Source: Ruminococcus sp. (GTDB taxonomy: Bacteria; Bacillota; Clostridia; Oscillospirales; Ruminococcaceae). Taken from it: 38,197 bases of DNA. The stretch is taken from contig JAMPDU010000013.1 in assembly GCA_023665505.1 (NCBI GenBank), positions 1 through 38,197 of the forward strand, in the 5' to 3' direction. Shown piece by piece: positions 32,499 to 38,197 of this stretch; positions within the stretch are counted from its first letter, which is position 1; every line of letters begins with the position of its first letter. The notes below the pieces were generated by a model. The model was not told the DNA's origin. It saw nothing but the letters and a program-made list of their open reading frames with translations, and ran no database searches. Position numbers and translations under genes: made by a program.

Positions 32499-33962
32499 TC
32501 AGTTAAACTCCTCCAGCTTAGTTTGAAGTTCTGCGTCGACCTCGCTTACCGCAAGCTCGATATTGTCCGAATAGGACTCTCTTGTAGACGCCCAGTCCGA
32601 ACCGTGGAACGCCGCTTTCATAAGTGAAGTCGCGCTGCCCGTTATAGCGTCGGCAATCTGGGTCGTACAGCCGGACGCAAGGTCTACGATCGGGTACTGC
32701 TTAGCAAGACCGTTAATCTCGTCAAGTCTGTCAACAAGCTCTTCCGACCAGTGAGCGTCCTCCATTCTCTTCTGACGGAAAATCTCGTGAGCCGCGTCGT
32801 CAACGTTCGCAAGTATCGTACACTCCGCGAAACGCGCCGCGCCCTCGGGGTTAGCCGAACCCTTACAGAGAACGTATCCCTCCAAAGCGGCAGCCTGATA
32901 GGGGTGCTCCGCGTCGGCAGGGTTAGGCGTGGGAGCAATTCCCAAATTCTCGGGAGGAATTTTCATTGCCCATGCCTCGGGATCGCCCTCAGCCTCCCAT
33001 GAGCCGCCTATCCAAAGAACCTGTCTCTTTTCGCCCATCATCTGAGGCTGAATTACCCAGTCGTACTGCTCAAGATTAGCCACAAGACCCGCGTTGTACA
33101 GCTCATACTGGAAATTCATCGCTCTTTCAATCGTGGGGTCTTTGAAGTTGCACTGGAGATGACCGTCCACAAACGAAATCATAGGCACGCCCGTTGAGTA
33201 TGTAAGCGCCATTTCGTTGTACCAGTTGTCAAGACCGTACTGGTCGTTGTCCTCGTCCACGAAATCCTGGAGCATGCTCTTGAAAGTATCCCAGTTCCAC
33301 TCGCCCTTTTTGTACAGCTCCCAAGGATCGTCCAAACCGTTTTCCTCGAGGGTTTCCGTGTTGTAGTACACAAAGTACTGGGCGATGGTGTTTGTAACGA
33401 ACATAAAGTGCTTGTCGCCGAACTTGTACGTATCCATAGCTGTTTTGGTGTTGGACCAGATAGCGTCGTTGATGTCGATGTAATCGTCAACGGGAATGAA
33501 CATTCCGCTGTTTATGCCCTTAGGCAGATTGTAGGTATCGCTGGCGTAAAGGTCAACGCCCGTTCCGCCGAGAACATTTGTGGAAAGTGTGTCGTAGCGA
33601 GCGCCGTATTCCGTAGGTATCCAAGTGATTTTACCGCCGTACTTTCTCTCGAAAAGCTCCAGCTCAACCTTTTTGGACGCGCCGTTTGTGGTGGGGTTGA
33701 TGTCGTAGTGAGCAAGCCACTTGATCTCTTTGTTTTCAAGCTCCACGTCCTGCAATTGGGACATTGCGCTGCTCAAAGAGTCCGCCTGTTCGTCGCTTAA
33801 CTCGTTCTCGTTGATGGCAACCGTAAGCGCAGTGGTTGTGGTAGCCTCCGTGGTTGTGGTGGCGTCCGCGCTGTCTGAATCACTGCCGCCGCCGCAGGCA
33901 GTAAGTCCCGAAACCATGGATATTGCCATAATGCCCGCTAAAACTTTCTTAGTGTTTTTCAT
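32499..33962 (-). CDS. Extracellular solute-binding lipoprotein (ABC family 1), copy 1
   Basis: Protein of 487 residues. Signal peptide KKVLAGIMAISMVSGLTAC has lipobox LTAC; a Ser/Asp/Thr-rich linker (TTTTEATTTT) spaces the domain from the membrane. The rest looks like a carbohydrate-binding family 1 protein, with LDDPWELYKKGEWNWDTFK typical of clostridial sugar binders. ATG at 33962 with GGAG 7-8 nt upstream; a longer frame to 34046 covers the intergenic hairpin and is rejected. It is a paralogue of the next gene, roughly half identical by eye, and no permease or ATPase gene is adjacent. Probably binds galactosides, given the alpha-galactosidase upstream; this is inference. Confidence 0.88.
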   Translation of the reverse strand: MKNTKKVLAGIMAISMVSGLTACGGGSDSDSADATTTTEATTTTALTVAINENELSDEQADSLSSAMSQLQDVELENKEIKWLAHYDINPTTNGASKKVELELFERKYGGKITWIPTEYGARYDTLSTNVLGGTGVDLYASDTYNLPKGINSGMFIPVDDYIDINDAIWSNTKTAMDTYKFGDKHFMFVTNTIAQYFVYYNTETLEENGLDDPWELYKKGEWNWDTFKSMLQDFVDEDNDQYGLDNWYNEMALTYSTGVPMISFVDGHLQCNFKDPTIERAMNFQYELYNAGLVANLEQYDWVIQPQMMGEKRQVLWIGGSWEAEGDPEAWAMKIPPENLGIAPTPNPADAEHPYQAAALEGYVLCKGSANPEGAARFAECTILANVDDAAHEIFRQKRMEDAHWSEELVDRLDEINGLAKQYPIVDLASGCTTQIADAITGSATSLMKAAFHGSDWASTRESYSDNIELAVSEVDAELQTKLEEFN

Positions 33963-33991
33963 AATAAACTCCAATCCTTTTTTATTTGATT

Positions 33992-34040
33992 GAAAGCTCC
34001 GAAAGGCTGAATATTGTACATTAAAGCCCTCGGAGCTTTC
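33992..34040 (-). other. Stable hairpin between the two solute-binding protein genes
   Basis: GAAAGCTCCGA (33992-34002) pairs with TCGGAGCTTTC (34030-34040); the loop can pair further (AGGCT with AGCCC-like bases). On the minus strand it follows the stop of copy 2 by 9 nt and is not followed by a T-run. It may stabilise the upstream mRNA or partly terminate, so that copy 2 exceeds copy 1. Confidence 0.6.
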
Positions 34041-34049
34041 TTTCAACCG

Positions 34050-35516
34050 TTATTCAAACTCGGCGATAGCGTTCTGGAGGTTTACGTCAACCTCGTTTAC
34101 CGCCAGCTCAACAGGGTCTGCAATAGATTCTCTGTTTGACGCCCAGTCCGTGCCGTGCAGCGCGGCTCTTACGCCCACATTATCGCCGCCCTGTGTTGTT
34201 GCGCCCGCGATTTGTGTGGACGCGCCCGACGCAAGGTCAACAACGGGGTACTTTGTCGCTATGGCGTCAATTTCCTTAAGGTTGGCGATTATCTCGTCCG
34301 AAAGCTGATAGTCGTCCTTCATCTTTCTGTCCGAGATAGCAATCGCGCCCTCGTCAACGCTGCCTATAACCGCGCACTCGGCGTACAAAGCCGCGCCCTC
34401 GGGGTTAGCCGCGCCCTTGCAAAGAGCGAAACCGTTTATCTTAGCCGCCTGCCACGGGTCTGAATCCGCGGGGGACGGAACGGGAGCAACTCCCACATTC
34501 TCGGGTTCTATATTAGTTTCCCATGTTTCGGGAGCTTTCTGAATATAGTACGGTCCAACAATATAGAACAGCTGCCTGCCGTCGCCCATCATAGCGGGCT
34601 GCTCCGACCAGCTGAACTGCTCTCTGTTGAATACAAGACCCGCGTTAAAGAGGTCGTACTGGAAATTCATAGCCTTTTCAAGAGTAGCGTCCTTAAGGTT
34701 GCAGACAAGGTGACCGTCCTCGGTAGTGCCCACCGTGGGAACGCCCGCCGACAGCAGGAGAGCGTTTTCCGCCCAGTAGCCGTCAAGACCGTACTGGTCG
34801 TTGTCCTCGTCCACGAATTCCTGGAGCATTGACTTGAATTTGTCCCAATTCCATTCGCCCGCCTTGTAAAGCTCCCAAGGATCGTCAAGACCGTTTTCCT
34901 CAATGGTCTGCTTGTTGTAAATAACGATTTCCTCGGCTGTAACGCTTGTTACCATGTTAAAGTGCTTTCCGCCGAAACTGTAAGCGTTCATACCGGACTT
35001 AACGTTCTGCCAGATAGCGTCGTTAATGTCGATATAGTTGTCGATAGGCTGGAACATTCCGCTGACGATGCCCTTAGGGAAGTTGAAAACGTCGTCGCCG
35101 AGGAAGATGTCAACGCCCACACCGCCGAGAACGTTTGTGGAAAGCGCGTCGTAACGCTGTTCCCAAGTGGTGGAAATCCATTCGATATTTCCGCCGTACT
35201 TCTGCTCGAACATTTCAAGCGCAACGGATTTTGATGCACCCGAGGTAGATGGGTTAAGGTCGTAGTGTGCAAGCCATTTTACGGTTTTGTTTTCAAGCTC
35301 GACGTCCCGCAGCTGGCTCATGGCGTTTTCGAGGACTTCCTCCTCGCCGTCCTTAAGACCCTCGGTATTAATCGCAACCGTAGCCTGAGTGGTGGTAGTG
35401 GTAGCCTGAGTGGTGGTCTGATCGGGATCGGAGCTGTCGCCGCTGCTGCAAGCGGAAAGACCCGAAACCAAAGACAGCGCAAGAACGCCCGTGAGAATTT
35501 TTTTGGTATTATTCAT
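34050..35516 (-). CDS. Extracellular solute-binding lipoprotein (ABC family 1), copy 2
   Basis: Protein of 488 residues with signal peptide KKILTGVLALSLVSGLSAC (lipobox LSAC) and a Thr/Gln-rich linker. Same blocks as copy 1: KWLAHYDLNP, STNVLGG, IDNYIDINDAIW, LDDPWELYKAGEWNWDKFK and ALHGTDWASNRES. AGGAGG lies about 7 nt before the ATG. First gene after a near-consensus promoter. The two copies differ most in the segments expected to line the ligand cleft (for example GPYYIQKAPETWE against GGSWEAEGDPEAW), so their ligands may differ. Transport components must be encoded elsewhere. Confidence 0.88.
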   Translation of the reverse strand: MNNTKKILTGVLALSLVSGLSACSSGDSSDPDQTTTQATTTTTQATVAINTEGLKDGEEEVLENAMSQLRDVELENKTVKWLAHYDLNPSTSGASKSVALEMFEQKYGGNIEWISTTWEQRYDALSTNVLGGVGVDIFLGDDVFNFPKGIVSGMFQPIDNYIDINDAIWQNVKSGMNAYSFGGKHFNMVTSVTAEEIVIYNKQTIEENGLDDPWELYKAGEWNWDKFKSMLQEFVDEDNDQYGLDGYWAENALLLSAGVPTVGTTEDGHLVCNLKDATLEKAMNFQYDLFNAGLVFNREQFSWSEQPAMMGDGRQLFYIVGPYYIQKAPETWETNIEPENVGVAPVPSPADSDPWQAAKINGFALCKGAANPEGAALYAECAVIGSVDEGAIAISDRKMKDDYQLSDEIIANLKEIDAIATKYPVVDLASGASTQIAGATTQGGDNVGVRAALHGTDWASNRESIADPVELAVNEVDVNLQNAIAEFE

Positions 35517-35575
35517 AAATAACCTCCTAAATATAATTTAAATTTAAGATAAACAGAGATAACATTTGCAATATT

Positions 35576-35604
35576 ATTATACCAAAAAAACGCAAAATCG
35601 TCAA
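35576..35604 (-). promoter_or_regulatory. Sigma-A promoter of the solute-binding protein genes
   Basis: Minus strand TTGACG (35604-35599), 17 nt, TATAAT (35581-35576), 60 nt before the copy 2 start codon. Confidence 0.88.
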
Positions 35605-35661
35605 GAGATTTTTTGATATAAAAATTTACCTGTCATTGTGCATTTTTGACAAATTTTTTTA

Positions 35662-35677
35662 ACGAAAATGTTTTCGT
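35662..35677. promoter_or_regulatory. Operator-like palindrome upstream of the solute-binding promoter
   Basis: ACGAAAA (35662-35668) and TTTTCGT (35671-35677) are exact 7-bp arms around TG, 58 nt upstream of the -35. Size and symmetry fit a LacI- or GntR-type site, although the central bases are not the CG usual for LacI/CcpA sites. No regulator gene is nearby. Confidence 0.35.
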
Positions 35678-35680
35678 AAC

Positions 35681-35764
35681 TGTAGGGCGGGGGCTTGCTC
35701 CCGCCTATCTGTATTTAACGCGTTTCATAATATTTTCGTAGGGGACGGGTTTCCCGTCCCCTAC
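35681..35764. repeat. Pair of GC-rich palindromic intergenic repeats
   Basis: GGCGGG/CCCGCC with a short loop occupies about 35684-35707; GTAGGGGACGGG (35738-35749) and CCCGTCCCCTAC (35753-35764) form perfect 12-bp arms with loop TTT. The second unit shares GGGGACGGG...CCCGTCCCCTAC with the repeat at 16967-17016. Between galA and the solute-binding genes; no T-run on either strand. Confidence 0.8.
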
Positions 35765-35808
35765 AGAATTTGTGTAATGTAAATTGCAGGAACGGTTGTT
35801 TCACCCAA

Positions 35809-38052
35809 CTACTGCCTTACAAAATGCACAACTTTAGACTTAAAATCCCCGTCAAGACTTACAAAAATCCCCGCGTTCATCAGCGCCGAACCCGTGAGAA
35901 TTTCTCCCGTTTCCATATTTTTGTAATCCGCCTCGGGAGCAAGCCCTTTCAGCTTGATACGCCTGCTGCGGTAATTGGGTCTGCCCAAAACCTGCACAAA
36001 GGTGAATACCGCCTCGGACTTGTCCTTTGCAACGAAAATCCAAGCGTCCCACATATTGTCCTCGAAAACGTTTCCGATACGGTACTGATCCCCCGTGCGG
36101 ATAATTGGGTTGTACTTGTTGAACTCGGCAATCTGCGCGGGAATAGCGTCCCTGTCCTCCCGGGGAATGCGGGTAACGTCAAGCTCGTAGCCGAAAGTGC
36201 CCACCATAGCCACGTTGCCCCGCGTGGAAAACGGCGTGGAACGTCCCACCGTGTGGTTTGGGCAGTCGGAAACGTGCGCCCCCATTGCCGACGCGGGATA
36301 GCAGATTGACGTGCCGTGCTGTATCTTCAAACGCTCGATAGCGTCGGTGTCGTCGCTGCACCAAATCTGCGGCGAGAAGTACAGCATACCCGGGTCAAAC
36401 CGCGCGCCGCCCCCCGAGCAGTTCTCCAAAAGAATATGCGGATAGTCGGTTGTCAGCCTGTTCATCAAATCGTAAACGCCGAGGACGTACCTATGCCAAA
36501 GCTCCCTCTGCCGCTCTTTCGGCAGGCTTGTGGACCCCACCTCTGTCAGCTGACGGTTCATATCCCACTTGATGTACTCGATATTCGCGCTGTCCAAAAC
36601 TTCCCTCATCATACCGTAAACGCAGTCCCGAACCTCCTTGTTTGAGTAGTCCAGTACATACTGCTCCCGGGACATGGTAAGCTCCCGTCCCCGGACTTGT
36701 ATCACCCATTCCGGGTGCTTTCTGTACAGCTCGCTGTCGGGGGAAATCATCTCCGGCTCGAACCATATGCCGAATTTCATACCCAGCTTGTTAACCTCGT
36801 CCACAAGGTACTTCAAACCGCCTTTCAACTTCTTTTCGTACACAAACCAATCCCCCAAAGAGGAATTGTCCCCGTCGCGGTGACCGAACCAGCCGTCGTC
36901 CATAACAAGCATTTCAATGCCCAGCTTTGACGCCTCTTTCGCAATGTCGATAAGCTTGTCCGTGTCGAAGTTGAAGTAAGTAGCCTCCCAGTTGTTGATA
37001 AGTATGGGGCGGCGTTTGTCCTTGTACTCGCCCCGAATAAGGTGCTGACGGTACAGGTCGTGGAAAGTCCTCGACATCTTGCCGATACCCCCGTCGGAGT
37101 ACACCATAACCGCCTCGGGAGCAACAAACTCCTCGCCGCTTTCAAGCAGCCAGTTAAAGTCGAAGTGATTGATACCCATAACCGCCCGTGTGTACTTGTG
37201 CTGCGTGACCTCCGCCTGAGCGAAAAAGTTTCCGCTGTAAACGAAGTTAAACCCGTAAGCCTCCCCAATATCCTCGTCGGCGTTGTGTGAAACGAGAGCC
37301 ATAAAGGGGTTGTTTTGGTGGGAGGACTCTCCCTTAACCGAGTCAATACCCTGCTTTCCGTGGTGGAGACGGCAGCGTTCCATAACACGCTCCCGCGCCC
37401 AGCTGCCGTTAAGGGTGATAAGGTCGTACCCGTCGTTGTCGAAGTCCACACAGGCGGACAGCACCCGCTTAACGTTAAGGGGAGCTTTCCCCGTGTTTTT
37501 CAGGCGTACGCTGCGGGTGATAACGTCCAAATCGTTGAAAACCGTGTACAGCAGTACAGCCTCAAGCCCCGTGTGCTTGTCAACGCAGGTGATTTCAAGG
37601 GTTTCAGCCTCGTCCTCGTTCGCGAATGTTGCGGGAAGTTCCTCCAAAGACGGCTTGCCCTTGTAAACCTTGTGGGACTGATACCGCAAATCCGTGGTTG
37701 TCATACCCTCGCCGTCCATAACCATAAGGCAAGGCTCGCGGTAGTCGCCCGTGCCGTGGCAGGGGTACTCAAAGGCGGTTGCGTCCATAAAAGTGCCCAT
37801 ATCCCGCATATTGGTTTTGGGTGTCCAAGGGTTCTCCGTAAGGCGGAGCAGATAGGTCAAATCGCCGTCCGCAAGCCTTTTTCCGTAGTACCCGTGAACG
37901 AGATAGCCCTCGTCGATAACGCCGAAAACGTAGCTTGTGTTGGGCGCGTCCAGCTTAAACATAGTGATGTCCTCGGGGAACGTCACGTTATCGTTTATCT
38001 GCCAAGCCCAGCGTTTGTAGTCCTTGTGGTAGTCCTGAATTTTGATGCTCAT
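35809..38052 (-). CDS. GH36 alpha-galactosidase
   Basis: Protein of 747 residues, the full length of clostridial and Bacillus family 36 enzymes. An N-terminal beta-supersandwich (about 1-330) precedes the (beta/alpha)8 barrel. Catalytic residues are visible: nucleophile Asp497 in YIKWDMNR and acid/base Asp567 in CSDDTDAIERL; MDDGWFG and GIWFEPEMI are further family blocks. It releases alpha-1,6-galactose from melibiose, raffinose-type oligosaccharides or galactomannan. No signal peptide, so the enzyme is cytosolic and depends on oligosaccharide uptake, in keeping with the solute-binding proteins downstream. AAAGGA lies 9 nt before the ATG. Confidence 0.95.
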   Translation of the reverse strand: MSIKIQDYHKDYKRWAWQINDNVTFPEDITMFKLDAPNTSYVFGVIDEGYLVHGYYGKRLADGDLTYLLRLTENPWTPKTNMRDMGTFMDATAFEYPCHGTGDYREPCLMVMDGEGMTTTDLRYQSHKVYKGKPSLEELPATFANEDEAETLEITCVDKHTGLEAVLLYTVFNDLDVITRSVRLKNTGKAPLNVKRVLSACVDFDNDGYDLITLNGSWARERVMERCRLHHGKQGIDSVKGESSHQNNPFMALVSHNADEDIGEAYGFNFVYSGNFFAQAEVTQHKYTRAVMGINHFDFNWLLESGEEFVAPEAVMVYSDGGIGKMSRTFHDLYRQHLIRGEYKDKRRPILINNWEATYFNFDTDKLIDIAKEASKLGIEMLVMDDGWFGHRDGDNSSLGDWFVYEKKLKGGLKYLVDEVNKLGMKFGIWFEPEMISPDSELYRKHPEWVIQVRGRELTMSREQYVLDYSNKEVRDCVYGMMREVLDSANIEYIKWDMNRQLTEVGSTSLPKERQRELWHRYVLGVYDLMNRLTTDYPHILLENCSGGGARFDPGMLYFSPQIWCSDDTDAIERLKIQHGTSICYPASAMGAHVSDCPNHTVGRSTPFSTRGNVAMVGTFGYELDVTRIPREDRDAIPAQIAEFNKYNPIIRTGDQYRIGNVFEDNMWDAWIFVAKDKSEAVFTFVQVLGRPNYRSRRIKLKGLAPEADYKNMETGEILTGSALMNAGIFVSLDGDFKSKVVHFVRQ

Positions 38053-38197
38053 TTTAACAAATCCTTTCGTTTATTTAAATTTTTTTTGGTACACGTTTCA
38101 ACACGCTTTTTATCGGCGGTTTGGTAATTAAATTTATGCAGTACCTAACCAAACGCCCTTTAGGCAAGCGGCTGGTCCAGCGCAGCCCCGCGCTGGC
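38053..38197. other. Upstream region of the alpha-galactosidase gene, with palindromes
   Basis: Contains TGAAACGTGTACC (minus strand, about 38097-38085), a partial match to catabolite-response elements; an inverted repeat GGCGGTTTGGT / AACCAAACGCC (38115-38125 and 38147-38157, one bulge); and at the window edge CCAGCGC/GCGCTGG (38177-38183 and 38190-38196), with GCTGG-T-CCAGC overlapping it. The last two may be the terminator or a repeat belonging to sequence beyond the window. No clear -35/-10 pair was found. Confidence 0.4.

Noticed and set aside
38085..38097. Firm catabolite-response element before galA
   Set aside because: Only about 10 of 14 positions agree when best aligned, so it is mentioned only as a weak possibility.
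37315..38127. 270-codon plus-strand frame opposite the alpha-galactosidase
   Set aside because: It is a shadow of the GH36 gene, with Val/Arg/His-rich composition and no ribosome binding site.

Overview
The window reads as chromosomal DNA of a low-to-medium GC, anaerobic Gram-positive bacterium of the class Clostridia, most likely an Oscillospiraceae/Ruminococcus-type organism (inferred, not searched). Supporting signs are strong AGGAGG-type ribosome binding sites, many textbook sigma-A promoters with 17-nt spacers, an oxygen-sensitive class III ribonucleotide reductase, a 2[4Fe-4S] ferredoxin, genes of spore-former families (a truncated SleL-like glucosaminidase, a YtaF-like membrane protein), Thr-rich lipoprotein linkers, and short GC-rich palindromic repeats between genes.

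Layout. 1-2.7 kb is a decayed accessory patch: a VWA/metallopeptidase-like protein whose AAA-ATPase partner survives only as a C-terminal stub next to an IS5-family transposase remnant, then an Rhs/YD-repeat remnant with a small orphan (probably immunity) gene, then two inverted-repeat elements. 2.7-4.9 kb holds a seven-ligand hemerythrin protein and a 3'-truncated sleL gene that runs into the promoter of the str operon. 4.9-9.6 kb is rpsL-rpsG-fusA-tuf, with a 260-nt structured spacer between rpsL and rpsG and a separate promoter for tuf. 9.7-11.0 kb is an AT-rich pair of zinc-ribbon proteins of unknown function. 11.2-12.8 kb is an ECF sigma factor with its zinc-finger anti-sigma factor. A 56-residue ferredoxin lies at 13.1 kb.

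13.4-21.7 kb is a purine biosynthesis cluster: a promoter, a predicted 30-residue leader peptide and a terminator precede purE; then an XRE-methyltransferase fusion, a MazG-like pyrophosphohydrolase, a HAD phosphatase, purC, two adjacent PurF paralogues (the first lacks the catalytic N-terminal Cys), an AT-rich membrane-anchored protein of unknown function, and purM followed by a terminator. Together PurF, PurM, PurE and PurC cover the first, fifth, sixth (carboxylation) and seventh (SAICAR) steps of IMP synthesis; purD, purN/T, purL, purB and purH are not here.

21.8-24.1 kb carries two tandem paralogues of an unrecognised family whose 3' parts share 341 identical nucleotides while their N-terminal parts diverge. 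24.1-26.6 kb is nrdD behind a candidate NrdR-box pair. 26.6-32.4 kb is a mixed run: C39-like lipoprotein, cardiolipin synthase-like protein, a tandem-repeat region, a DUF4830-like protein, birA and a ytaF-like gene. 32.5-38.1 kb, on the minus strand, is a galactoside-use locus: a GH36 alpha-galactosidase followed by two paralogous solute-binding lipoproteins without permease genes. No rRNA, tRNA or CRISPR array was seen.
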